Positions 1 to 5,790 of a stretch of 5,790 nucleotides of DNA are shown here, in pieces (positions within the stretch are counted from its first letter, which is position 1; each line of letters starts with the position of its first letter). The translations under genes and the position numbers were made by a program. Below the pieces are notes generated by a model. It worked only from the letters and a program-made list of their open reading frames with translations. It was not told the origin of the DNA and made no database searches. This DNA comes from Actinomycetes bacterium (GTDB taxonomy: Bacteria; Actinomycetota; Acidimicrobiia; Acidimicrobiales; RAAP-2): positions 1 through 5,790 of the forward strand of contig JAJZSM010000105.1 of the NCBI GenBank assembly GCA_021849765.1, in the 5' to 3' direction.

Positions 1-267
1 CGATCTGTTCACGTCCACCCTGGGTCGCGGCGCATCGCGGTGGGTGGCGACTACGACGGGGCACTGGTCGTGCGAGTGCGCGCGCGGGCGATCGACGGTG
101 CTGCCACCGAGGAGGCACTCAGCGCCGTCGCCGACGCCTTCGGCCAGTCCCGCTCCACGGTCGAACTCGTCCACGGTCAACGTTCGCGGACCAAGATCTT
201 CGAAGTGTGTGGGGACGAGTCCGCCTTGCTCGAGCGTCTGGCGAAGCTACTCGCCCGGGATCGGTAG
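1..267 (+). CDS. DUF167 (YggU-like) family protein, 5' end cut by the window
   Basis: The reading frame is open from the first base, so the gene begins before the window; 88 residues are visible up to the TAG stop. The first codons read RSVHVHPGSRR, followed by VGGDYDGALVVRVRARAIDGAA and, later, an STVELVHGQRSRTKIFEV stretch. This is the standard DUF167 order: a beta strand ending in P-x-S/A-R, a strand with the RV-A-x-x-x-D-G-A-A motif leading into a helix, then a V-x-G-x-x-S-R-x-K strand. An internal GTG at 40 is not the real start because conserved sequence lies before it. Family members are usually about 75 to 100 residues, so probably only a few residues are missing. The biochemical role of the family is unknown. 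The next gene follows after 21 bases on the same strand, so the two may be cotranscribed. Confidence 0.85.
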   Translation, partial: RSVHVHPGSRRIAVGGDYDGALVVRVRARAIDGAATEEALSAVADAFGQSRSTVELVHGQRSRTKIFEVCGDESALLERLAKLLARDR

Positions 268-277
268 GTTTGAGTCA

Positions 278-284
278 AAAGGAG
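278..284 (+). promoter_or_regulatory. Ribosome binding site for the PLDc_N-type membrane protein
   Basis: AAAGGAG lies four bases before the ATG at 289. This is a strong Shine-Dalgarno match and fixes the start of the small membrane protein. Confidence 0.75.
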
Positions 285-288
285 TGCC

Positions 289-588
289 ATGCTCGCCGCC
301 AACTTTCCACTGTGGGACCTCTTCCTCACGACCCTGTGGGTCGCGCTCTTCGCCTTTTGGCTCCTGCTCGTCTTTCACGTACTGGCCGACATCATGCGAA
401 GTCACGATCTCAGCGGCCCCCAGAAGGCCGGCTGGGTCATCGGCATCCTCGTGCTCCCGTTGCTCGGCACGCTGTTCTACCTCGTCGTTCGCGGTAGTTC
501 GATGCACGAGCGCGATCGGCGAACCGTCCAGACCCAGCAAGCCGCCTTCGAGGAGTACATCAGGCGAGTGGCCAACTCCAAAGAGTGA
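289..588 (+). CDS. Small two-helix membrane protein, PLDc_N-type domain without SHOCT tail
   Basis: This 99-residue protein has two hydrophobic segments, at about residues 9-34 and 47-67. They are joined by a short polar loop containing a DLSGPQKAGW stretch, and the second ends in LPLLGTLFYLVVRG. This pattern matches the phospholipase D N-terminal membrane domain (PLDc_N), found in many small actinobacterial proteins. There is no HKD catalytic motif, so it is not a phospholipase. The charged cytoplasmic-type tail (MHERDRR...QAAFEEYIRRVA) resembles the linker that, in many relatives, precedes a C-terminal SHOCT domain. Here the protein stops before any such domain. The start is supported by AAAGGAG four bases upstream. 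Its stop TGA abuts the stop of the opposing desaturase with no gap. It lies 21 bases after the DUF167 gene and may share its transcript. Its function is unknown. Confidence 0.8.
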   Translation: MLAANFPLWDLFLTTLWVALFAFWLLLVFHVLADIMRSHDLSGPQKAGWVIGILVLPLLGTLFYLVVRGSSMHERDRRTVQTQQAAFEEYIRRVANSKE

Positions 589-1509
589 TCAGGCGAGCGC
601 CGGACGACTCGCCTTGTCGGCCAGACGCTCGACCGTGGCGCTCAACTTGCTGACGACCGCGGTCAAATCAATGCGCGCCCGCTCGGCGTCAGGCGAGAGG
701 TCCTCAAGGTGTCCGATGTCCCAGAGCGCGAGCACCGGATCGAGAACGTCTCGCGCGAACTGGGTGATGCCGTAGATCCCCTCTTTGGCGATACGGACCG
801 CATGGCGGGTGAAACTCGGAATTCCCGTGCCCGGCATCGCGAACGCGCTCACTTGTTTCGCGGCCGCCACCATCATCAGCGAGGGGTCGATGGCGAAACC
901 GGCGATCGTCAGGTCACGGTAGAAGAGGTAGTGCTTGGTCTCGTCTCCGGCGACGAGTCCCAAAAGATTGCGCCCGATCTTGTCTTCCTTGGGCAGGTGC
1001 GCGGCGGTGTTGCGGTGCGCGACCTGCGTGGCGCGCTCCTGGAGTGCGACGTAGCAGATGAGGTCGGCGAAGCTTTCCGGCGACGGCACCATGGCCCGAA
1101 ACATCTGCACGCGACGCCCGTCCTCCAGCAGCACCGGATCGATGCAGCGACTGACGTGGACCCAGTCGCGCATCACCATTGCGTGTCGGTTCTCCTCCAT
1201 CGTCCACTGGTGGTTCCAGTCGGCGATCGGGTGCGTCGGCGACGAGAGCCGCGCCAGGGTATTCGTGTAGTAGGGCAGGTTGTCCTCAGTCAGCAAGTTC
1301 ACGTAGATCGAGCTGCGCACGCCGTCAGGCAACGGATAGTCGGTGGGCGCCCACGGACGCACCGAAAACGGCGTACCCGATCCCCAGTCGATTTGCTCGT
1401 GGGGGTACCACAGACGAGGCGCCTCGAGGTGCCGGTTGAGCAGTCGCTCAACGTCAGGGGCAAGTTGCTCAAGCAGGCCCGTCGAGCGGGACGACCGCCG
1501 TGTAACCAT
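589..1509 (-). CDS. Acyl-ACP desaturase (soluble di-iron fatty acid desaturase)
   Basis: This 306-residue protein belongs to the stearoyl-ACP desaturase family (FA_desaturase_2). These soluble enzymes use a di-iron centre, O2 and reduced ferredoxin to put a cis double bond into acyl chains carried on acyl carrier protein. All six expected iron ligands can be placed: E75 in LLTEDNLP, E106 and H109 in MEENRH, E158 in QERAT, and E190 and H193 in DETKH. The QERATxxxHxNTA stretch around 157-169 is also characteristic. The length is close to that of actinobacterial DesA-type enzymes, and no transit peptide is present. The ATG at 1509 is chosen because AAAGGGG lies four bases upstream; the frame stays open far beyond it, but only as antisense to the MFS gene. 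The gene is divergent from that MFS gene. Double-bond position and chain length cannot be read from the sequence; membrane fluidity or complex lipid synthesis is the likely role. Confidence 0.93.
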   Translation of the reverse strand: MVTRRSSRSTGLLEQLAPDVERLLNRHLEAPRLWYPHEQIDWGSGTPFSVRPWAPTDYPLPDGVRSSIYVNLLTEDNLPYYTNTLARLSSPTHPIADWNHQWTMEENRHAMVMRDWVHVSRCIDPVLLEDGRRVQMFRAMVPSPESFADLICYVALQERATQVAHRNTAAHLPKEDKIGRNLLGLVAGDETKHYLFYRDLTIAGFAIDPSLMMVAAAKQVSAFAMPGTGIPSFTRHAVRIAKEGIYGITQFARDVLDPVLALWDIGHLEDLSPDAERARIDLTAVVSKLSATVERLADKASRPALA

Positions 1510-1513
1510 TGTT

Positions 1514-1520
1514 CCCCTTT
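1514..1520 (-). promoter_or_regulatory. Ribosome binding site that fixes the desaturase start
   Basis: On the minus strand AAAGGGG ends four bases before the ATG at 1509. It favours this start over in-frame upstream ATGs, such as the one at 1551, which have no comparable site. Confidence 0.65.
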
Positions 1521-1521
1521 G

Positions 1522-1541
1522 CGACCACGACCTGGTGGTCG
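1522..1541. repeat. 7-bp inverted repeat in the desaturase leader / divergent gap
   Basis: CGACCAC at 1522-1528 and GTGGTCG at 1535-1541 are perfect inverted copies separated by six bases. The site lies 12 bases upstream of the desaturase start, inside the gap shared with the MFS gene. It could be an operator for a dimeric repressor or a hairpin in the desaturase leader. A repeat this short in GC-rich DNA could also arise by chance. Confidence 0.4.
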
Positions 1542-1549
1542 ACGGCCCC

Positions 1550-1580
1550 ATCGTATCGCGCAGCACCGTGAATTCCGTCA
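1550..1580 (-). promoter_or_regulatory. Possible desaturase promoter
   Basis: On the minus strand TACGAT (1550-1555) fits the actinobacterial TANNNT -10 pattern, with TGACGG (1575-1580) as a weak -35 match. The spacer is 19 bases, longer than ideal. A start near 1543 would leave a leader of about 33 bases that carries the inverted repeat and ribosome binding site. This is a pattern match only. Confidence 0.25.
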
Positions 1581-1611
1581 CAAACCCTGTATTGCGCCGC
1601 ATCAGGTGCGT

Positions 1612-1617
1612 TAACCT
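1612..1617 (+). promoter_or_regulatory. Possible -10 element for a leaderless MFS transcript
   Basis: TAACCT matches TANNNT and ends nine bases before the GTG at 1627. No Shine-Dalgarno sequence precedes that GTG, so translation from the first base of a leaderless mRNA is plausible. No good -35 hexamer is visible. Confidence 0.3.
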
Positions 1618-1626
1618 CGTCACCCC

Positions 1627-2886
1627 GTGAACTTCTTCGATACCCTCATGCCCAAAGCGTTTCGCGCCACGCTGACGACCCCAATGCGGGTCTTCTACGC
1701 CTGCACGTTCTTGAGCGCCCTCGGGCTGGGGCTCACCCTCTCCTTCTACGTGGTCTACCTCCACAACGTGCGCCATTTCTCTGCGGCATTCGCAACACTG
1801 CTGCTCGCCGCCGCCGCCGTAGCGGGCCTCGTTTCGGGCCCGCTCTGGGGCACGTTGGTCGACCGATTCGGACCGTTCCGCGTTTCCATCGCGGGTTACG
1901 GGGCGACCGGCTTGGCACTCGTCGCCTGGGCCTTCGTGGCCACGCGCTTGAGCGCCGCGATCGTCGCCATCGTGCTCGCGGTCGTCGGGGGCGCCTCGTG
2001 GGGCCCGAACACGACGCTCCTCGCGCGCTTGGTCGGTGAGGAGCACCGTCAGCGGGCCTTCGGCTTTAACTTCATGCTGCTCAATTTGGGCATCGGCTTC
2101 GGCGGCCTGATCTCGGCCGCCATCGTCAACCTCAACCACCCCGCCACCTTCAGCGTGCTCTACCTCTGCAATGCCGCCGGCATGTTCGCCGCCGGACTCT
2201 TGTACCTGACGCTGCGCTCGTACGGCGGCCCGGTTCGGATTGCCCACGACGACCCGGCGCGTGAGTCTGACGGCTGGCGCACCGTGCTGGCCGATCGGCG
2301 ACTCGTGCAGTACTTGCTCGCCAGTCTCGTCCTCATGATCGGCGGTTACGGGTCCCAGGAGGCCGGGTACAGCCTCTTCGTGGTCAACAACCTTCGCCTG
2401 AGCGTGCACGACATTGGGGTCATCTTCTTCTTCAACACCACGACGATCGTGCTCGCCCAGCTCTGGACGCTCAATCGGATCGAAGGCCGGAGTCGCACGA
2501 GGGTCCTGGCGGTGGTCGGCGCACTCTGGTGCTTCTTCTGGCTCGTGCTCGCTGCCGCCCTGGCCATGCCGCCGGTGGTCGCCTTCTTCGCCTTGTGCGC
2601 ATCGATGGTCGTCTTCGCCTTTGGCGAAACGATGCTCCAGCCGGTCGGCTCGGCGCTCGTCAACGAGATAGCGCCGGAACACCTACGTGGCCGCTACAAC
2701 GCGGCGTCGGGGGCGACGTGGTCGGTGTCGGGAACGGTCGCCCCGCTGATCGCGACGGTCTACTTTGGCAGTGGCGGCGGCAACTGGTGGCCACTGTCGA
2801 TCGGGATCCTCGCGCTCGTCGGCTCGGCGCTCATGCTGAATCTTCGCCGCTCGCTCTCGCTCGCCGAGGACGGGCGTACGGCCTAG
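1627..2886 (+). CDS. MFS transporter, 12 transmembrane helices
   Basis: This 419-residue protein is almost entirely hydrophobic segments and has the layout of a Major Facilitator Superfamily permease. There are two six-helix halves, with a polar central loop at about 199-225. The first helix begins near residue 22. The loop between helices 2 and 3 carries the family's motif A as GPLWGTLVDRFGPFR (71-85), with the conserved Asp79-Arg80. A late segment, APEHLRGRYNAA (349-360), resembles the loop before helix 11 in drug/proton antiporter-like members. The substrate cannot be assigned; small-molecule or drug efflux by proton antiport is typical of similar proteins. The start is uncertain: GTG 1627 has no ribosome binding site but may be leaderless, and ATGs at 1648 and 1684 are in frame. 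The gene is divergent from the desaturase, and its stop directly abuts the DsrE-family gene's stop. Confidence 0.88.
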   Translation: MNFFDTLMPKAFRATLTTPMRVFYACTFLSALGLGLTLSFYVVYLHNVRHFSAAFATLLLAAAAVAGLVSGPLWGTLVDRFGPFRVSIAGYGATGLALVAWAFVATRLSAAIVAIVLAVVGGASWGPNTTLLARLVGEEHRQRAFGFNFMLLNLGIGFGGLISAAIVNLNHPATFSVLYLCNAAGMFAAGLLYLTLRSYGGPVRIAHDDPARESDGWRTVLADRRLVQYLLASLVLMIGGYGSQEAGYSLFVVNNLRLSVHDIGVIFFFNTTTIVLAQLWTLNRIEGRSRTRVLAVVGALWCFFWLVLAAALAMPPVVAFFALCASMVVFAFGETMLQPVGSALVNEIAPEHLRGRYNAASGATWSVSGTVAPLIATVYFGSGGGNWWPLSIGILALVGSALMLNLRRSLSLAEDGRTA

Positions 2887-3240
2887 TCAGAAGACGAGCA
2901 CGCGCTCGGCGGCGACCGTGAGGTTCCCGAGCTCGTCCATCGAACTGCGCGATACGCCCTCGAGCAGTTCGGCCTCGGCGATACCCCTCGTGTCGATGCA
3001 GGTGCCGCACACGAGTACCCGGCCGCCCTTCGTGAGTAGGCCCTTCAGCATCCGCTCGATGTTGTAGTACCCGTCGGGGGTGCGCTGGCCAGTCTTCGCA
3101 CCGAGCGTCGCGTCGCCCATGAGGAATACGGTCAGCTCGACGTCGTCGTGGTTGCGCGTCAAGTTCATGGCGAGCCGCAGCCCGTTGTACGTGCGCTCGT
3201 TTCCGTAGGGTGGGTCATTCACGATCATCAACACGCGCAC
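2887..3240 (-). CDS. DsrE-family protein
   Basis: This 117-residue soluble protein has the DsrE/YchN-like pattern. It has an N-terminal strand and loop (MRVLMIVNDPPYGNERTYNG), a central VFLMGDAT stretch (38-45), then TPDGYYNIERMLK (54-66), a CGTC motif with Cys78 and Cys81, and a C-terminal strand ending RVLVF. Related proteins (DsrE, TusD) carry a reactive cysteine in about this place that accepts persulfide sulfur in sulfur-relay or sulfur-oxidation systems. Many stand-alone members have no known job. No other dsr or tus genes are present in the window. The GTG at 3240 is chosen because AAGGAG lies five bases upstream. The gene follows the oxidoreductase by 17 bases on the same strand and is probably cotranscribed with it. 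The family call is firm; the function is inferred only generally. Confidence 0.87.
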   Translation of the reverse strand: MRVLMIVNDPPYGNERTYNGLRLAMNLTRNHDDVELTVFLMGDATLGAKTGQRTPDGYYNIERMLKGLLTKGGRVLVCGTCIDTRGIAEAELLEGVSRSSMDELGNLTVAAERVLVF

Positions 3241-3245
3241 GGCGG

Positions 3246-3251
3246 CTCCTT
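3246..3251 (-). promoter_or_regulatory. Ribosome binding site for the DsrE-family gene
   Basis: AAGGAG on the minus strand lies five bases before the GTG at 3240, in the 17-base gap after the oxidoreductase stop. It supports the GTG start and independent translation of the second gene of the unit. Confidence 0.75.
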
Positions 3252-3257
3252 CGTGGT

Positions 3258-4274
3258 TTAGGAAATCTGCAACCCGAGGCCCTGGACAATAGTACGGCGC
3301 ACACCATCGGCCATTGCTGAGGGCGCGTAGATGCCGAAGCGGTCAACGATGTCGCCAAATCGCGCCCGAAGTGCGGCTGGAACGTCCGGCGGCGCCGCGA
3401 CGATGGCGATCGCGTCGAGCGCCTCGTCGGGGATTAGGTCGCCCATGGCGGCCCACTCGCCCCGCCGCGCGAGCTGGGCGAGCTCGGGCTGCAGTCCCGC
3501 CCATCCATGCTGGTCGAGGACTCCGCGATAGGCAGGCGTGGACGCGTAGAAGGCGATCTGTGCTCGCACGGCGGCCTCAGCGTTGCGCTGCGCGGCGTCG
3601 TCCTCACCACTCGCGATCAGTCCCGAAAGCGAGATCTGGAAGTCCCCGCGAGTTCGCGTCGAACGCGACAGCCCTCGCTCGAGTGCCGGCAGCGTTACCT
3701 CACGCAGGTAGCGTTCCGTCGTGAACGGGTGCACCAGCAGCCCGTCGGCCACCTCACCAGCCACTTCGGTCATCAACTCGCCCACCGCCGCGACGAAGAT
3801 CTTGGGCGCGCCGAAGTCGTGCGGCGCCGGACTGAAGAACGGCGTCATGAGCGTGTGTCGGTAGTACTCCCCACGAAAGTTGAGTGGCGTGCCCTCATTC
3901 CACGATGACCAGATCGCGCGCATCGCCAGCACGTACTCGCGCATTCGTGGCGCGGGGTGCGACCACGGCATCGAGTAGCGCTTCTCGATGTGCGGCTTGA
4001 TCTGGCTGCCCAGGCCGAGCAGGAGTCGTCCCCGGGACAGTCGCTGGACGTCGTTGGCCATCGTCGCGGTGATCATGGGACTTCGTCCGAAGGCGACGAC
4101 GATGCCGGTGCCGAGCTCGACCCGTGTGGTAGCGGTCGCCGCACCGGCGAGGATGAGCAGCGGATCGTGGCCGATCTCGGCGGCCCACAGACCCGCGTAC
4201 CCCTCGGCTTCGGCCTTCGTGGCGGTTGCGTAGGTGCCGTCGGGGTCGAAATTGAGGTCGGTGTCGAGCCGCAC
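3258..4274 (-). CDS. LLM-class F420-dependent oxidoreductase, MSMEG_2256-like (TIGR03617 type)
   Basis: This 338-residue protein is of the luciferase-like monooxygenase fold, a TIM barrel that in this branch is expected to bind coenzyme F420 rather than FMN. Recognisable stretches in order are GYAGLWAAEIGHDP (25-38), RVELGTGIVVAFGRSP (51-66), SRGRLLLGLGSQIKPHIEKR (80-99), SMPWSHPAPRMREYVLAMRA (101-120), TLMTPFFSP (141-149) and EVAGEVADGLLVHPFTTERY (170-189). This set is characteristic of the MSMEG_2256 family, which is found mainly in actinobacteria and whose substrate is unknown. GTG 4274 is chosen because the family pattern begins at VRLDTDL and a TACAGT -10-like element ends six bases before it, which suggests a leaderless mRNA. 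The frame is open upstream to 4448, but that part overlaps the CDF-like gene and is not protein-like. It is the first gene of a two-gene unit with the DsrE-family gene. Confidence 0.92.
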   Translation of the reverse strand: MRLDTDLNFDPDGTYATATKAEAEGYAGLWAAEIGHDPLLILAGAATATTRVELGTGIVVAFGRSPMITATMANDVQRLSRGRLLLGLGSQIKPHIEKRYSMPWSHPAPRMREYVLAMRAIWSSWNEGTPLNFRGEYYRHTLMTPFFSPAPHDFGAPKIFVAAVGELMTEVAGEVADGLLVHPFTTERYLREVTLPALERGLSRSTRTRGDFQISLSGLIASGEDDAAQRNAEAAVRAQIAFYASTPAYRGVLDQHGWAGLQPELAQLARRGEWAAMGDLIPDEALDAIAIVAAPPDVPAALRARFGDIVDRFGIYAPSAMADGVRRTIVQGLGLQIS

Positions 4275-4280
4275 AACTCG

Positions 4281-4286
4281 ACTGTA
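4281..4286 (-). promoter_or_regulatory. -10 element for a leaderless oxidoreductase transcript
   Basis: TACAGT on the minus strand fits TANNNT and ends six bases before the GTG at 4274. That is the spacing expected if transcription begins at the start codon itself. No Shine-Dalgarno sequence precedes the GTG, and no convincing -35 is visible, as is common for such promoters in actinobacteria. Confidence 0.45.
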
Positions 4287-4368
4287 GTCATGCGCCACTG
4301 CGCTGACTGGACCATCGAGAGCGCGGCATCTCCGCCGGCGGCTCGCCCAACTACTACCGTCGTACCGA

Positions 4369-4375
4369 GAGGGGG
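4369..4375 (+). promoter_or_regulatory. Ribosome binding site for the CDF-like gene
   Basis: GAGGGGG lies five bases before the ATG at 4381 and is a reasonable Shine-Dalgarno match. Upstream, TACCGT (4355-4360) fits TANNNT but sits too close for a confident promoter call. Confidence 0.5.
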
Positions 4376-4380
4376 ACGGT

Positions 4381-5301
4381 ATGACTACCGAGGCCGACGG
4401 GGTCCTCGATGAGTTCGATCGCGAACGCCGGGCGCTCGGGCTCTCCATGGCCTACGGGCTCGTCCTGGCGGCGATCGGCATCGCCATCGGCGTCATCACG
4501 GGATCCCAGATCATCCTGTTCGACGGCTTCTACACGTTCCTCGGTATCGGACTCTCGTGGATGGCCATTCGGGTCTCGATCCTGGTCGCCAGTGGACCGA
4601 CGTCGCGCTACCCCTTTGGTCGAGAGGCCCTCGTCCCACTGATCATCGGTGTCGAGGCAGTCGCCCTGCTCGCGACGTGTGCGTACGCCTCGTTCAACGC
4701 CGTGCTCTCGATCATCCACGGTGGCGACACCCTCACCTCGGGCTGGGGCGTCGGCTACGCCGTCGTCTCGCTGATCGTGCCCACCGGCGTGTGGTGGTGG
4801 CTGCGCCGCCTGGCCAGCGACTCCGAGCTCGTGCGCGCCGAGGCCGCGCAGTGGCTCACCGGCGGCGTCCTCGGTTCGGCGATGATCATCGCCTACATCA
4901 GCGCCCACATCTTGACCGGCACGTCGGCGGCGCCCGCGGCGCACTACCTTGACCCATCCCTCGTGATTCTCGCGTGCCTCGTCTTCGTGGCGCCGCCGCT
5001 GCGGATGATCCACACCACGTTCATCGAACTCGTCGAGGGGAGTCCCGACAAGGAACTCCGCGGGCCAGCGAGCGATGCCGTCGACGAAGTGGTCACGCAG
5101 TTTGGACTCGGCGATCATCACTTGCGCATGACCAAAATTGGCCGCAAGTTCTACGTCGAGCTTGAGTTCATCGTGCCGCCGGCGTGGACCGCCGGCCAGT
5201 CGGACCTCGTGCGCAACGCGCTGTTCGCCAAGCTCGACCAGCTCCCCCACGACATCTGGCTGACCGTCGAGTTCACGGCGCAGCGTTCGACCTGGGCCTA
5301 G
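4381..5301 (+). CDS. Cation diffusion facilitator-like membrane transporter, divergent metal site
   Basis: This 306-residue protein has six hydrophobic segments at about 20-41, 44-68, 83-112, 121-141, 158-178 and 192-208. A soluble C-terminal domain follows (about 212-306). This is the layout and length of the CDF family, which exports divalent metals such as Zn, Fe, Mn or Co by proton antiport. Family-like stretches are LFDGFYTFLGIGLS in helix 2, RYPFGREALVPLIIGVEA entering helix 3, and SELVRAEAAQWLTGGVLGS at helix 5. The usual transport site has two ligands in helix 2 (D-x-x-x-D) and two in helix 5 (H-x-x-x-D). By eye only D48 remains; the others are T52, Q157 and G161. It may therefore move another ion or use other residues such as E154. 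The start is supported by GAGGGGG five bases upstream. The stop overlaps that of the convergent MFS gene. The substrate is unknown. Confidence 0.78.
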   Translation: MTTEADGVLDEFDRERRALGLSMAYGLVLAAIGIAIGVITGSQIILFDGFYTFLGIGLSWMAIRVSILVASGPTSRYPFGREALVPLIIGVEAVALLATCAYASFNAVLSIIHGGDTLTSGWGVGYAVVSLIVPTGVWWWLRRLASDSELVRAEAAQWLTGGVLGSAMIIAYISAHILTGTSAAPAAHYLDPSLVILACLVFVAPPLRMIHTTFIELVEGSPDKELRGPASDAVDEVVTQFGLGDHHLRMTKIGRKFYVELEFIVPPAWTAGQSDLVRNALFAKLDQLPHDIWLTVEFTAQRSTWA

Positions 5302-5790
5302 TCGGCGGCGCGATCGACCAGCGCCACGCGCCACTTGGACCGACGAACGACGCCAAAGCCGATCGCCGCGGCCACCGCGCACGAGAGTGCGCCGACCCCG
5401 AGGCCGACGCGCGCGCCCCAGTGGCTCGTCACCAACCCCACTAGCGGCCCGCCCACCGGCGTGGACCCGAGGAAGGCGACCGCCCACAAGGCCATCACCC
5501 GGCCCCGCATGGCTGGATCGCTAGCGAGCTGCAGGGTGGAGTTCGCCATCGAGAGGAACGAGACGCTCGCGAAACCCACCAGCGCCAGCGCGACCATTTC
5601 GAACGCCATGATCGGTGCGACCGACGCGATCGCGAGCACCCCGGCGAAGATCGTGCTCGCCGCCACCATCGGCGCGATGCCGACGCGACCCCGGGTGGCC
5701 GAGACTAGGCCGCCGATGACGGCGCCGACGCCCATGGCCGTCACCAAGAAACCGTAGGCGCGCGAACCACCGTGGAAGACCTGGGACGCC
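5298..5790 (-). CDS. MFS transporter, C-terminal part, 5' end beyond the window
   Basis: The minus-strand frame is open to the right edge, so the gene continues outside the window; 163 C-terminal residues are visible. They begin ASQVFHGGSRAYGFLVTAMG, which resembles the loop and helix 7 of EntS/MFS_3-type permeases. Hydrophobic helices follow, with an RGRVMALWAVAFLGSTPVGG stretch characteristic of the second half of this group. Members usually have about 400 residues and 12 helices, so roughly the first 60 percent is missing. A TTG at 5747 is not the start because family sequence lies before it. The likely role is proton-coupled efflux of a small molecule; the EntS type exports siderophores, but nothing here shows the substrate. 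The TAG stop shares the palindrome CTAG with the stop of the CDF-like gene. It is clearly different in sequence from the first MFS gene. Confidence 0.85.
   Translation of the reverse strand, partial: ASQVFHGGSRAYGFLVTAMGVGAVIGGLVSATRGRVGIAPMVAASTIFAGVLAIASVAPIMAFEMVALALVGFASVSFLSMANSTLQLASDPAMRGRVMALWAVAFLGSTPVGGPLVGLVTSHWGARVGLGVGALSCAVAAAIGFGVVRRSKWRVALVDRAAD

Noticed and set aside
44..775. A 243-codon plus-strand frame spanning the DUF167 and PLDc_N genes and the end of the desaturase gene.
   Set aside because: It is a Ser/Pro/Arg-rich shadow in another frame, overlapping three supported genes.
1568..1581. A GTGA-6-TCAC inverted repeat around a GAATTC in the desaturase-MFS gap.
   Set aside because: The arms are only four bases and do not extend; this is expected by chance.
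709..1614. A 301-codon plus-strand open frame.
   Set aside because: It is antisense to the desaturase, is Arg/His/Val-rich, and has no recognisable motif or ribosome binding site. The desaturase frame carries all six iron ligands.
1510..2682. A minus-strand frame that continues open for about 390 codons upstream of the desaturase start, as if the desaturase had a large N-terminal extension.
   Set aside because: It is exactly antisense to the MFS gene and its translation is rich in E, H, R, G and D with no domain pattern. The desaturase has a good ribosome binding site at its own ATG. GC-rich codon bias explains the open frame.
4275..4448. An N-terminal extension of the oxidoreductase to an ATG at 4448.
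   Set aside because: It would overlap the CDF-like gene, its sequence is Ser/Arg-rich and unlike the family, and the family's usual beginning coincides with GTG 4274.
4354..5487. A 377-codon minus-strand open frame across the CDF-like gene.
   Set aside because: Its translation is low-complexity R/G/D/E sequence, it overlaps two well-supported genes, and no family is recognisable.

Overview
The window is a dense, GC-rich stretch of bacterial chromosome. It looks like an actinobacterium and perhaps a member of the Acidimicrobiia, though that last step is a guess. Three things point this way: an F420-type luciferase-like oxidoreductase of the MSMEG_2256 kind, a soluble acyl-ACP desaturase typical of Actinobacteria, and start regions that appear leaderless. 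I see no mobile elements, CRISPR arrays, RNA genes or obvious repeats. No intergenic gap exceeds about 120 bases.

Layout from left to right: (1) the end of a DUF167/YggU-family gene (+), followed 21 bases later by a small two-helix membrane protein with a PLDc_N-type domain (+). (2) A di-iron acyl-ACP desaturase (-), whose stop codon directly abuts that of the membrane protein. (3) A 117-base divergent gap, then a 12-helix MFS transporter (+). (4) A two-gene minus-strand unit in which the F420-type oxidoreductase is upstream and a DsrE-family protein follows after 17 bases. The DsrE stop directly abuts the MFS stop. (5) A 106-base divergent gap, then a divergent cation diffusion facilitator-like membrane protein (+). 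Its stop codon overlaps that of a second MFS gene (-), which runs off the right edge.

The genes look like ordinary metabolic and transport genes rather than one pathway. The only clear functional grouping is the oxidoreductase-DsrE transcription unit. The desaturase and first MFS gene share a divergent promoter region containing a 7-bp inverted repeat, so joint regulation is possible.

The most notable points are these. All three convergent junctions have zero or negative spacing. The CDF-like protein lacks most of the usual transport-site metal ligands. The PLDc_N protein lacks the SHOCT tail often found in its relatives. I did not find a convincing new biological system here.
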